From Streptomyces sp. WM6386 (GTDB lineage Bacteria > Actinomycetota > Actinomycetes > Streptomycetales > Streptomycetaceae): a DNA stretch of 64,000 nucleotides. The position numbers were made by a program, and so were the translations under genes. The notes below the pieces were generated by a model. It saw only the letters and a program-made list of their open reading frames with translations, made no database searches and was not told the DNA's origin. How positions within the stretch are numbered: the stretch's first letter is position 1; every line of letters starts with the position of its first letter. Shown piece by piece: positions 44,101 to 52,873 of this stretch. The stretch spans positions 11,229-75,228 of the forward strand of contig NZ_JXTE01000044.1 in the NCBI RefSeq assembly GCF_000972385.1, read 5' to 3'.

Positions 44101-45453
44101 ATGGCCTCAGTGGCGAACTCGACGGAGGGCGCCGGCGCACTGCCGACGCCCTCCGTGTCTCCGCGCAAGAGTGTGACGAGGACGCGGTTGTGGGTGGCGG
44201 TGCTGTTCCTGCTGCCCGCGCTGATCCTTCTCGGCGCGCTCGTGGTCTACCCGATCGGGTGGTCGGTCTGGCGCAGTCTCTACGACGCCGACGGTTCCGG
44301 CTTCGTCGGCCTGGACAACTACGGCGACATCTTCAGCAACGACGCGACGCTGACCGCGGTCAAGAACACCGCGATCTGGGTCGCGGTCGCCCCGGCCGTG
44401 GTCACGGTGCTCGGTCTGATCTTCGCGGTGCTCACCGAACGGGTGCGCTGGGGCACGGCGTTCAAGCTGATCGTCTTCATGCCGATGGCGATCTCGATGC
44501 TGGCCGCGGGCATCATCTTCCGGCTGGTGTACTCGGCGGACCCTGACCAGGGTGTCGCCAACGCGGTGGTGACGACCGTGCACGACACGTTCGTGGACTC
44601 CTCGGTCTATCCGAAGGCCCGGCCGAACGCGGCGGTGAGCGATCTGAAGGCTTCGGGCGCCGGCTCGTTCACCTCGACGGGCACAGTGCGGGCGGGCACG
44701 CCGGCGCTGCTCCCGCTCGTCGGTATCGCGCCCAACAAGCTCCCCGGCAGCCCCGAGGCCGCCGAGGCGGCCACCGGTGACGGTGTCACGGGCACCGTCT
44801 GGCTGGACTTCAAACTGGGCGGCGGTGGCACGAAGGGCCAGATCGACCCCGGCGAGAAGGCGCTGAAGGGCGTGAAGGTCGAGGCCGTGAAGGACGGCAA
44901 GGTGATCGCCTCCACCAAGAGCGGCGCCGACGGCACCTTCAATCTGCCCGGCGAGGCCGACGGGGCCCAACTGCGGCTGCCCGGCTCGAACTTCTCGGCG
45001 CCCTACAACGGCATCGACTGGCTCGGCCCGACGCTGATCACCCCGGCGATCATCGGGGCGTATGTGTGGATGTGGGCGGGCTTCGCGATGATCCTGATCG
45101 CGGCGGGCCTCGCGGGGGTGGACCGCAACCTCCTGGAGGCGGCCCGGGTGGACGGCGCCAACGAGTGGCAGGTATTTAGAAAGGTCACGGTGCCCATGCT
45201 GGCGCCGGTCCTGGTCGTCGTCCTCGTCACGCTGATGATCAACGTGATGAAGATCTTCGACCTGGTCTACATCATCGCCCCGCAGCCCAGTCAGGACGAC
45301 GCCAACGTGCTGGCGCTGCAACTGTTCCAGTCGTCCTTCGGCGGCGGCGCCAGCTACGGCATCGGCAGCGCGATCGGCGTCATCCTGCTGCTGCTCGTGC
45401 TGCCGGTGATGTGGGTCAACCTCCGACGGCTGCGGAAGGAGCGTGAGCGATGA
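44101..45453 (+). CDS. ABC sugar permease (MalF type) with large extracellular insert resembling SdrD-B/CnaB
   Basis: The 450-residue protein has a standard MalF-type membrane part: TM helices near 30-52, 90-112 and 120-144, and the EAA motif LEAARVDGANEWQVFRKVTV (345-364). Between TM3 and the next helix lies an insert of about 160 residues (about 145-308). Its second half (VTGTVWLDFKLGGG, LKGVKVEAVKDGKVIA, STKSGADGTFNLPG) reads like an SdrD B-type or carboxypeptidase-regulatory-like beta-sandwich. E. coli MalF has a periplasmic domain in the same loop that touches the binding protein. It starts four bases after the binding-protein stop. Confidence 0.9.
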   Translation: MASVANSTEGAGALPTPSVSPRKSVTRTRLWVAVLFLLPALILLGALVVYPIGWSVWRSLYDADGSGFVGLDNYGDIFSNDATLTAVKNTAIWVAVAPAVVTVLGLIFAVLTERVRWGTAFKLIVFMPMAISMLAAGIIFRLVYSADPDQGVANAVVTTVHDTFVDSSVYPKARPNAAVSDLKASGAGSFTSTGTVRAGTPALLPLVGIAPNKLPGSPEAAEAATGDGVTGTVWLDFKLGGGGTKGQIDPGEKALKGVKVEAVKDGKVIASTKSGADGTFNLPGEADGAQLRLPGSNFSAPYNGIDWLGPTLITPAIIGAYVWMWAGFAMILIAAGLAGVDRNLLEAARVDGANEWQVFRKVTVPMLAPVLVVVLVTLMINVMKIFDLVYIIAPQPSQDDANVLALQLFQSSFGGGASYGIGSAIGVILLLLVLPVMWVNLRRLRKERER

Positions 45454-46331
45454 CCGCTCTCGACACGACCGTGCGCGCCAAGCGCTCGCTCGCCGCCCGG
45501 GTGGCGAGCGGGGCGGCCGGCGGGGTGATGCGGGTCTTCCTGATCGTCCTCGCGCTGGTGTGGCTGGTGCCGACCTTCGGGCTGCTGGTCTCCTCGTTCC
45601 GCGACCCGACCGACATCGCCACCTCGGGCTGGTGGAAGGTGTTCACGGCGCCGGGCCAGCTGACCGCGAACAGCTACGAGACGATCCTGAAGAACGACGC
45701 GATCACCAGCTCCCTGTTCAACACCATCTGGATCACCGTCCCCTCGACCCTGCTGGTCGTGATCATCGGGGCGATGGCGGGATACGCCTTCGCGTGGATG
45801 GACTTCAAGGGCCGTGACTGGTGGTTCATGGTCGTGGTGGGGCTGCTCGTGGTGCCGGTGCAGATCGCGCTGATCCCGCTGACGTTCCTCTTCCGCGACA
45901 TCGGGATCTTCGGCGACATCATCGCCGCCGTCCTCTTCCACGTCGCCTTCGGACTGCCGTTCGCGATCTTCCTGCTGCGCAACTTCTTCGCGGAGATCCC
46001 CCGGGAGCTCCTGGAGGCGGCGCGCCTGGACGGGGCGGGCGAGGCCCGGCTGTTCGCGACGGTGGTCATGCCGCTGGCGGCACCCGCGCTGGCCTCGCTG
46101 GGCATCTTCCAGTTCCTGTGGGTGTGGAACGACATGCTGGTGGCGCTGGTGTTCACCAACGCCGACTCGCAGCCGCTGACGGTCGCCCTGCAGCAGCAGG
46201 TACGGCAGTTCGGCAGCAACATCGAGATCCTGGCGACCGGCGCCTTCATCTCGATGGTGATCCCGCTGCTCGTGTTCTTCGCGTTCCAGCGGCAGTTCGT
46301 GACCGGGGTGATGGCGGGCGCGGTCAAGTAG
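45450..46331 (+). CDS. ABC sugar permease, MalG type
   Basis: The 293-residue protein has six TM helices and the EAA loop LEAARLDGAGEARLFATVVM. The C-terminus FQRQFVTGVMAGAVK is the usual MalG ending. It overlaps the preceding permease by four bases (ATGA). It pairs with that permease to form the channel. A strong terminator follows at 46351-46382, so the operon has three genes. Confidence 0.93.
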   Translation: MTALDTTVRAKRSLAARVASGAAGGVMRVFLIVLALVWLVPTFGLLVSSFRDPTDIATSGWWKVFTAPGQLTANSYETILKNDAITSSLFNTIWITVPSTLLVVIIGAMAGYAFAWMDFKGRDWWFMVVVGLLVVPVQIALIPLTFLFRDIGIFGDIIAAVLFHVAFGLPFAIFLLRNFFAEIPRELLEAARLDGAGEARLFATVVMPLAAPALASLGIFQFLWVWNDMLVALVFTNADSQPLTVALQQQVRQFGSNIEILATGAFISMVIPLLVFFAFQRQFVTGVMAGAVK

Positions 46332-46350
46332 CCCGTAGGACAGCCCAATT

Positions 46351-46382
46351 GAAGGGGCGGACCGCGGCCGGTCCGCCCCTTC
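46351..46382 (+). terminator. Terminator of the second sugar importer operon
   Basis: GAAGGGGCGGACC (46351-46363) pairs exactly with GGTCCGCCCCTTC (46370-46382) around a six-base loop. It lies 19 bases after the permease stop. Confidence 0.9.
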
Positions 46383-46495
46383 GCCTTCGCCGAGAATCCC
46401 CCGTATGCCGCACACCACGTAACCAAGTCACATCACCGGCAGTTCCCGGGCAAGGCCGACACGGCCCATCGCCCGCGCCGACTCTTGGATGTGCC

Positions 46496-48754
46496 TTGCC
46501 CAGGTTCAGTGTCATCGTCCCCGCATACAAGGTTCAGGCGTATCTGCACGAGTGCCTGGAATCGGTGCTCTCCCAGTCGTGTACGGATCTGGAGCTGATC
46601 GCCGTCGACGACTGCTCGCCGGACGACTGTGGGGCGATCGTCGACGAGTTCGCGGCCCGGGACCCGCGTGTGCGGCCGGTGCACCTGGCCGAGAACCGGG
46701 GTCCGGGCGGCGCGCGCAACGCCGGTCTGGCGGCGGCGACCGGTGACTACCTGATGTTCCTGGACGGCGACGACACCCTCACCCCGGACGCACTGCGGGC
46801 GATCGCCGACCGGCTGAAGGAGACGGGCGACCCGGACATCCTGGTCCACGACCACGCGCTGACCGACTGGACGGGCCAGGCGGTCCGCGACGGCTTCACC
46901 ACGCAGCTCACCGAGGAGGGCCCGGCGCCCTTCCGGCTGGAGGACCGCCCGGGGCTGCTGCGCCTGATGACGGCGGCCTGGAACAAGGCGTATCGCCGGG
47001 AGTTCGTGGAGCACGCGGGCTTCTCCTTCCCGCCGGGCCGCTACGAGAACACCCCCTGGACGTATCCGGCCCTGATGGCGGCGGAGACCCTCGCGACCCT
47101 GGACCGGGTGTGCGTCCACCACCGCCGGCACCGCCAGGGCACCGTCCTCGGCACGAGCCGCGGCCACTTCGATGTCTTCGACCAGTACGACAGGGTCTTC
47201 GCGTACGTCGACCAGCACCCCCGACTCGCCCAGTGGCGCCCGGTGTTGTTCCGCCGCATGGTCGACCACCTGTCGACGCTCTTCACCGAACGGCACCGGC
47301 TGCCGCGCGGCATCCGGGCCGAGTTCCTGCTCAAGGCCCGCGCCCACTACCGCCGTTACCGCACCCCGGGCCACCCAGTACCGCTGCGCGCACGCCTGCG
47401 CCACACCCTGGTCCGCCTGGGTCTGCATCGCACCTACCGCGCACTGGAGCTGGCCAAGAGGCTGAGCCACCGGACCGCCCGCCGGGCCACCCGCCTCGCG
47501 AAAGCCCTGCGCACCGCGGCCCTGCGGCTCCACTACCGCGTCCAGCGCCGCCTCCCCCTGCGCGCGGACCACGCCGTCTTCGCCGCCTACGGCAACCGCG
47601 GCCACAGCTGCAACCCGGGCGCCCTGGAGCAGGCGTTCCGCACCCACGCGCCGCACATCCGCACGGCGTGGATCACCGGCGCCGAGCACCACCACACGAT
47701 CCCCACCGCCACCCGCCGGCTGCGCCCCGGCTCGGCCGCGTACTGGACGGCGCTCGCCCGCTCCAAGTACCTGGTCAACAACGTCGACTTCGACCGCCGC
47801 CTGGTCAAGCGCCCCGGCCAGGTCCTCGTCCAGACCCAGCACGGCACCCCCCTCAAGCACATGGGCCTGGACCTCCAGGAACGCCCGGCGGCCGCCCGCG
47901 GCATGGACTTCACGGCCCTCCTCGACGACGTCGACAAGTGGGACTACCTGCTGTCCGCCAACCGCCACACCACCCTGACCTGGGAGCGCGTCTACCCGGG
48001 CACGTACACGACACTCGAGTACGGCTGTCCCCGCAACGACGTGTTCCAGCAAGCGACTTCGCAGGACGTACGCCGGCTGCGCGAGTCGCTCGGCATCCCG
48101 GAGGGCACGGTCGCGATCCTGTACGCGCCCACCCACCGCGACTACCGCCGCACCCAGCGCCCCACCCTCGACCTGGACCGCGTGCTGCGCCGCCTCGGCC
48201 CCCGTTTCGTCGTCCTGGCCCGCGCCCACCACCGGCACGGCGGCCCCCTCGCGACGAGCACCGGCAGGATCATCGACGTCACCGACCACCCGAGCGTCGA
48301 GTCCCTGTGTCTGGCCTCGGACGCCCTGGTGACGGACTACTCGTCCCTGATGTTCGACTACGCCAACCTGGACCGCCCGATCGTGATCCACTCCGCCGAC
48401 CGGGAGGCGTACGAGGCGGCCCGCGGCACCTACTTCGACCTGCGCGCCTTCCCGCCGGGCGCGGTCGCGCGCAGCGAGGAGGAGCTGGCCGACATCTTCG
48501 CCAGCGGCCACTGGCGGGGCTCCCGCTCCACACAGCTGCGCTCGGCGTTCCGCGAGCGCTTCTGCCCCTACGACGACGGACGCGCCGCCGAGCGGGTCGT
48601 ACGCCATGTGGTGCTGGGCCAGACCGAACCCGCGCCCTTCCTGCCGCTCGCCGAGCGCTTCCCGGTGCCGTCCGCGGCGGCGGCGCCGGCACTGTCGCCG
48701 CAGGCGACCGTGGAGCGGCCCGTGGCCCCGTCGGTCGTCATCGAAACCGTCTGA
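46496..48754 (+). CDS. Bifunctional family 2 glycosyltransferase / CDP-glycerol glycerophosphotransferase (TagF-like)
   Basis: The 752-residue protein begins at TTG 46496 (PRFSVIVPAYKVQAYLHECL), the natural first strand of a GT2 fold; no ATG or GTG fits in frame. The GT2 domain (about 1-230) has AVDDCSPDD and MFLDGDDTL. A basic helical linker follows. The C-terminal half is TagF-like, with QTQHGTPLKHMG, YGCPRNDVF, ILYAPTHRDYR and VTDYSSLMFDY. Such proteins build teichoic-acid-like polymers from CDP-glycerol or similar donors. With TagGH-type export genes 5 kb away this suggests wall glycopolymer synthesis. Confidence 0.9.
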   Translation: MPRFSVIVPAYKVQAYLHECLESVLSQSCTDLELIAVDDCSPDDCGAIVDEFAARDPRVRPVHLAENRGPGGARNAGLAAATGDYLMFLDGDDTLTPDALRAIADRLKETGDPDILVHDHALTDWTGQAVRDGFTTQLTEEGPAPFRLEDRPGLLRLMTAAWNKAYRREFVEHAGFSFPPGRYENTPWTYPALMAAETLATLDRVCVHHRRHRQGTVLGTSRGHFDVFDQYDRVFAYVDQHPRLAQWRPVLFRRMVDHLSTLFTERHRLPRGIRAEFLLKARAHYRRYRTPGHPVPLRARLRHTLVRLGLHRTYRALELAKRLSHRTARRATRLAKALRTAALRLHYRVQRRLPLRADHAVFAAYGNRGHSCNPGALEQAFRTHAPHIRTAWITGAEHHHTIPTATRRLRPGSAAYWTALARSKYLVNNVDFDRRLVKRPGQVLVQTQHGTPLKHMGLDLQERPAAARGMDFTALLDDVDKWDYLLSANRHTTLTWERVYPGTYTTLEYGCPRNDVFQQATSQDVRRLRESLGIPEGTVAILYAPTHRDYRRTQRPTLDLDRVLRRLGPRFVVLARAHHRHGGPLATSTGRIIDVTDHPSVESLCLASDALVTDYSSLMFDYANLDRPIVIHSADREAYEAARGTYFDLRAFPPGAVARSEEELADIFASGHWRGSRSTQLRSAFRERFCPYDDGRAAERVVRHVVLGQTEPAPFLPLAERFPVPSAAAAPALSPQATVERPVAPSVVIETV

Positions 48755-48781
48755 ACGCCGTCCTCATCCAGGGGAGTTGCC

Positions 48782-49301
48782 ATGCCCTCCAGCCCGTCGC
48801 GGCCCACCCCGACCCGACCTCACACCTGGCGCCCGGCCGGTCGGCCGGGCCGCTGACCCGCCGGGCGGGACGCCGCGTCCCGCCCGGCGGCGGGTGTACG
48901 CGGGGGGCGTGGCCGCGGCGGCCTGCCTCGGGCTTCTCACCGTGCCGAGGCCGGTGGCGCCGCCGACGTACGAGTGGGCGGCGCGGCACATCGGACGCGG
49001 TGAGGTGGTCCTCACGGCCGACCGCCACGCCGCCCTGGCGCTCGCGGGGTTCGGGGCGAATCTCGTCCCACCCGGCCCTGTGGCCAAGGGCCACGAGCCG
49101 GACGTACGGGCCTGTCTCTCCCCGGCGTCCACCCGCGCCGACCGTGCCGCCGTGGTCCGGCGCCACCGGGTGCGCCGGCTGCTGCTGACGCGGCGGGACA
49201 GGGCGCCCGGGGAGACGGTGGTGGTGGCGTGGAGCGCGCGCACGGGGGAGGTGCTGGCGCGGGTCGTCGGACCGGCTCCGGCTCCGGTGACTACTCGATG
49301 A
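48782..49301 (+). pseudogene. Probable frameshifted remnant, membrane segment plus C-terminal domain
   Basis: An ATG at 48782 with GGGGAG upstream opens a 24-codon frame (MPSSPSRPTPTRPHTWRPAG...) that stops near 48854. A second frame then reads RRRVYAGGVAAAACLGLLTV, a signal or TM segment. It continues for about 135 residues (YEWAARHIGRGEVVLTADRH; AVVRRHRVRRLLLTRRD) to a stop at 49301. The second part resembles the C-terminal outer domain of actinobacterial membrane glycosyltransferases, by general pattern only. One frameshift would join both frames. Alternatively the second frame is a short gene starting at a GTG near 48894. It lies in the wall-polymer region. Confidence 0.4.
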
Positions 49302-49704
49302 CGAGCTCGACCTCGATGTTGCCGCGGGTGGCGTTGGAGTAGGGGCAGACCTGGTGGGCGGCCTCGACGAGCTTGCGGCCGGTCGTCTCGTCCACGGTGT
49401 CGGGCAGCTCGACGCGGAGCACGACGGCGAGACCGAAGCCCTCACCCTCCTTGCCTATGGAGACCTCGGCGGTCACCGCGGCGTCGCTGACGTCGACCTT
49501 GGCCTGACGGCCGACGAGACCGAGGGCGCTGCCGAAACAGGCGGCGTAGCCGGCGGCGAACAGCTGCTCCGGGTTGGTGCCCTGACCGTTGCCGCCCAGC
49601 GCGGCCGGCGGGGCCAGCTGGAGGTCGATCTGACCGTCGTTGCTGACGGCGCGACCGTCGCGGCCGTGGGTGGCGGTGGCGACAGCGGTGTAGAGCGCGT
49701 CCAT
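49291..49704 (-). CDS. ohrA: Organic hydroperoxide resistance protein
   Basis: The 137-residue protein has the two redox cysteines of the Ohr family, Cys56 in GYAACFGSALG and Cys120 in AHQVCPYSNATRGN. It also has the conserved GTNPEQLFAAGYA segment. Ohr enzymes reduce organic peroxides using lipoyl or other dithiols in the cytoplasm. It is divergent from ohrR with a palindromic operator between. The stop overlaps by a few bases the end of the opposing remnant frame. Confidence 0.96.
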   Translation of the reverse strand: MDALYTAVATATHGRDGRAVSNDGQIDLQLAPPAALGGNGQGTNPEQLFAAGYAACFGSALGLVGRQAKVDVSDAAVTAEVSIGKEGEGFGLAVVLRVELPDTVDETTGRKLVEAAHQVCPYSNATRGNIEVELVIE

Positions 49705-49791
49705 GGGGTTCCATCCCTCTCAAACGTGGTGACGGGGGGCGGCCGGCCCTTTCCCTGCGGTCCGGGCCGTCTCACGACCACAAGTAGAGCA

Positions 49792-49817
49792 CACAATTTA
49801 GTTGTGCACAACTAAAT
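49792..49817. promoter_or_regulatory. OhrR operator palindromes in the ohrA-ohrR intergenic region
   Basis: A perfect 22-bp palindrome spans 49796-49817; its right half is CACAACTAAAT. An overlapping inverted repeat CACAA-N5-TTGTG spans 49792-49806. The segment is AT-rich and lies about 26 bases before the ohrR start, between the two divergent genes. OhrR-type regulators bind such palindromes and release them on oxidation of a single Cys. Confidence 0.85.
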
Positions 49818-49842
49818 GGCGAACAAGCGCTACCCTGGAGAC

Positions 49843-50310
49843 ATGACCACTCCCACGCCCACTACCGACTGGCTCCGCCTCGACCAGCAGATCTGCTTCT
49901 CCCTGAACGCCGCCTCGCGCGCCTTCGGCGGCGTCTACCGCGTGATCCTCAAGGACCTCGGGCTCACCTATCCGCAGTACCTGGTGATGCTGGTGCTGTG
50001 GGAGCACGGCGACCTGTCCGTCAAGAAGCTCGGCGAGCAGCTCCGCCTCGACTCCGGCACGCTCTCCCCGCTGCTCAAGCGGCTGGAGTCGGCCGGTCTG
50101 GTACGCCGCGAGCGCAGCGCCCGCGACGAGCGCTCCGTGGAGGTCCGGCTCACCGCGGAGGGCGTCGCCCTGCGCGAGCGCGCACTGGAGGTGCCGCGCC
50201 GGATCGTCGCGGCGACCTCCTTCGACGTGGACGAGATCCGCGAGCTGCGGGCACGGCTGGACGAGCTGACCACGGCGCTGGACTCGGCGCAGCTGGAGGA
50301 GAACTCCTGA
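49843..50310 (+). CDS. ohrR: MarR-family organic-peroxide sensor OhrR
   Basis: The 155-residue protein has the reactive N-terminal Cys18 (LDQQICFSLNAASRA), the YPQYLVMLVLWEHG segment and a winged HTH (SVKKLGEQLRLDSGTLSPLL). There is no second Cys, so it is the 1-Cys type and needs a small thiol for full oxidation. ATG 49843 has CTGGAG six bases upstream and is preferred to an ATG at 49816 that lies in the operator. It represses ohrA and itself. Confidence 0.95.
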   Translation: MTTPTPTTDWLRLDQQICFSLNAASRAFGGVYRVILKDLGLTYPQYLVMLVLWEHGDLSVKKLGEQLRLDSGTLSPLLKRLESAGLVRRERSARDERSVEVRLTAEGVALRERALEVPRRIVAATSFDVDEIRELRARLDELTTALDSAQLEENS

Positions 50311-50522
50311 CGCCTCCGGCGTAGCGGCGAAGGGGCACACCACCACGACCGCACTCCCTCTTCGGCGTGCGCTCCCGTCCCGCGCCCACGAATGAACCCC
50401 GCACGGCTTCCCACCGTCTTCCGGATCGAGCGCCGACCACCCCCTGAGGCGCATCCCCCCGCATCCCCGCGATCCCGGAACACGACCACCATGGACCCTC
50501 ACGCCCCCAGGCCTGTGCCGTC

Positions 50523-51248
50523 GTGACCGGCCACGACGACGCCCCGCGCGTGCGGGCCACCGTGCGCTCCGTGCTCGCCCAGGGGCCCGACGTCCGCGAG
50601 GTCCTCGTCGTCGACGACGGCTCGACGGACGGCGGCGCGGAGCTGCTGGCCCGCCTCGCTTCGATCGACCCACGCGTGCGCGTGCTGCGGCGCCGGGTGC
50701 ACAGCGGCGGCCGCGGCAGCCCGCGCAACACCGGGCTGGACCGGGTGACATCGCCGTACGTGATGTTCCTGGACGGTGGTGACGCACTGCTGCCCGGCGC
50801 GGTGGCCACGCTGCTGGGGGCGCGCGCGGAGGTCGCGAGCGGGTTGTGCGCGCGTCCCGCGCAGCGTCCGCTCCTGGTGCACGACACCGTCTGCGGCAAC
50901 AAGCTCTACCGCACCGACTTCCTGCACGACAACGGCATCCGCTTCCCCGAGGGCCGCTTCGCCCACGAGAACGTCGTCTTCCACGCGCGCGTGCTGGCCG
51001 CGAGCCCGGACATCGCGCTCGTGCCGGAGCGGGTGTACGTGCCGCGCGCCCCGCGGGCCCCCGACAGCGGAGCGCTCACGGAGGCCTACCGGCTGGCGTA
51101 CGACATCCTGCTGGCCGCCGGGCGGGAGGAGCTGGCGCGGGCGGTGCGCGCCGCGCACGAGGCGGCGGAACCGGTACCGCACGTGGTGTCCCGCTCACGG
51201 GGAGTTGTCGCGGTTGTCCGCAGTGGGCTCCGTCGCCTGATTGACTGA
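50523..51248 (+). CDS. Family 2 glycosyltransferase, short, start uncertain
   Basis: The 241-residue product has the GT2 motifs VLVVDDGSTDGG and PYVMFLDGGDAL, but normal GT2 proteins have about ten more residues before the first of these strands. In the same frame upstream of the GTG at 50523 one reads SRPQACAVVTGHDDAPR, which looks like the missing first strand. No ATG or GTG is present there, and an ATG at 50491 is in another frame. A small frameshift near 50495-50520 or an unusual start is possible. The DGGD replaces the usual DGDD. The C-terminus is short and basic. It is related to the GT2 part of the protein at 46496. Confidence 0.65.
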   Translation: MTGHDDAPRVRATVRSVLAQGPDVREVLVVDDGSTDGGAELLARLASIDPRVRVLRRRVHSGGRGSPRNTGLDRVTSPYVMFLDGGDALLPGAVATLLGARAEVASGLCARPAQRPLLVHDTVCGNKLYRTDFLHDNGIRFPEGRFAHENVVFHARVLAASPDIALVPERVYVPRAPRAPDSGALTEAYRLAYDILLAAGREELARAVRAAHEAAEPVPHVVSRSRGVVAVVRSGLRRLID

Positions 51249-51311
51249 GGCCGGTGTCCGACCGCGCACCACACGCACATCTCGCTCCATCTGACGAGGG
51301 GACGGCCGTCC

Positions 51312-52310
51312 ATGACCTGGCTGATCACCGGCGGCGCCGGCTACATCGGGGCGCACGTCGTACGGGCGATGACCGAGGCGGGCGAGCGCGCGGTGGTGTA
51401 CGACGACCTGTCCACGGGGATCGCCGAGCGCGTCCCGGACGGGGTGCCGCTGGTCGTGGGCTCCACCCTGGACGCGGACCGCGTAGCGCGGACCCTCGCG
51501 GACCACGCCGTCACCGGGATCGTGCATCTGGCGGCGAAGAAGCAGGTGGGCGAGTCGGTCGACCTGCCGCTGCACTACTACCGGGAGAACGTCGAGGGCC
51601 TGCGCGTCCTGCTGGAGCAGGTGACCGGGGCCGGAGCGTCCGGGGTGCCCGGGGTGTCCTCCTTCGTCTTCTCGTCCTCGGCGGCGGTGTACGGCATGCC
51701 GGACGTGGAGCTGGTCACGGAGGAGACGCCGTGCGTGCCCATGTCGCCCTACGGCGAGACGAAGCTGGCCGGTGAGTGGCTGGTCCGCGCGACGGGCCGG
51801 GCGACGGGCCTGGCCACGGCGTCCCTGCGCTACTTCAACGTGGCCGGCGCGGCGACCCCGCACCTCGCGGACACGGGCGTCTTCAACCTGATCCCCATGG
51901 TCTTCGAGAAGCTGACGGAGAACGCGCCCCCACGCATCTTCGGCGACGACTACGCCACACCGGACGGCACCTGCGTCCGCGACTACATCCACGTGCTCGA
52001 CCTGGCCGACGCCCACGTCGCCACGGCCCGTGCCCTGCGTTCCTCCCCCGGCCGCGACCTCACCCTCAACGTCGGCCGCGGCGAGGGCGTCTCGGTCCGC
52101 GAAATGATCGACCACATCAACGCCGTCACGGGCTACAACCGCCCCCCGACAGTCACCCCCCGCCGCCCCGGCGACCCGTCCCGAGTCGTCGCCTCCGCCG
52201 ACCTCATCACCGCGGAGCTCGGCTGGAAGGCCAAGCACGACATCCAGGACATGATCACCTCGGCCTGGGAGGGCTGGGTACGACGGCACCCGGAGGCTGC
52301 TCGGGGGTAG
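51312..52310 (+). CDS. galE: UDP-glucose 4-epimerase
   Basis: The 332-residue protein is an extended short-chain dehydrogenase. It has the NAD-binding loop GGAGYIGAHVVRA at the N-terminus, catalytic Ser in FSSSAAVYGMP and YxxxK in SPYGETKLAGEW. FSSS and LRYFNVAGA are typical of GalE. It interconverts UDP-glucose and UDP-galactose. In this setting it may supply UDP-galactose for wall glycopolymers. It starts 64 bases after the GT2 gene in the same direction. Confidence 0.92.
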   Translation: MTWLITGGAGYIGAHVVRAMTEAGERAVVYDDLSTGIAERVPDGVPLVVGSTLDADRVARTLADHAVTGIVHLAAKKQVGESVDLPLHYYRENVEGLRVLLEQVTGAGASGVPGVSSFVFSSSAAVYGMPDVELVTEETPCVPMSPYGETKLAGEWLVRATGRATGLATASLRYFNVAGAATPHLADTGVFNLIPMVFEKLTENAPPRIFGDDYATPDGTCVRDYIHVLDLADAHVATARALRSSPGRDLTLNVGRGEGVSVREMIDHINAVTGYNRPPTVTPRRPGDPSRVVASADLITAELGWKAKHDIQDMITSAWEGWVRRHPEAARG

Positions 52311-52348
52311 GGGGTACAGCCCGCCCCGGGAGGCCCTAGCCTGCCCCG

Positions 52349-52873
52349 ATGACCGACCTCACCTCGCGCGCCCTGGGCGCCGTCATCGGTTCCGCCGTGG
52401 GCGACGCCCTGGGTGCCCCCTTCGAGTTCGGCCCCGAGGGCGTGTTCTCCGCCCGCTTTCCCCGCCCGGGGCACGGCGGCGAGATGTGCGGGGGCGGTGG
52501 CTGGGACCCGGGCGAGGCGACCGACGACACGCAGATGGCCGTACTGGTCGCCGAGTCACTGCTGGAGCACGGCGGCCTCGAACTCCCGGACGTCTTCCAC
52601 CGGTTCCGGCGCTGGGCCGCCGCGGACCCCAAGGACATCGGCCTTCAGACAGAGGCCGTGCCGAGCAGCGGCGACCCCTGGGACCTGGCCGCCGCCCTGC
52701 ACTTCCAGGCCAGCCAACGGGCCGCCGGGAACGGCGCGTTGATGCGGGCGGCGCGAACACGGCACCGGCACCGGCGGACGGCGGCACGACTCGGACCGAG
52801 GCCGACCGCGCGGCTGCCCGGCTACAGCGCCTTGAGCGCCGCGGCCGTCCCGCGCGCCAGCGCGTCCAGATAG
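52349..52873 (+). pseudogene. Truncated ADP-ribosylglycohydrolase
   Basis: The frame begins like an intact enzyme: GAVIGSAVGDALGAPFEFGP and the metal-binding EATDDTQMAVL. It then reads normally to GNGALMRA near residue 131. After this point the translation turns into Arg/Pro-rich sequence with no resemblance to the family and stops after 174 residues. Family members need a second acidic metal-binding motif in the C-terminal half, which is absent here, so the product is probably inactive. The frame end overlaps the tail of the TetR gene on the other strand. A deletion or rearrangement at about 52745 is the likely cause. Confidence 0.75.

Noticed and set aside
46433-48607. Leftward frame of about 724 codons opposite the GT2/TagF gene
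   Set aside because: No recognisable domain, and the plus strand encodes clear GT2 and TagF motifs.
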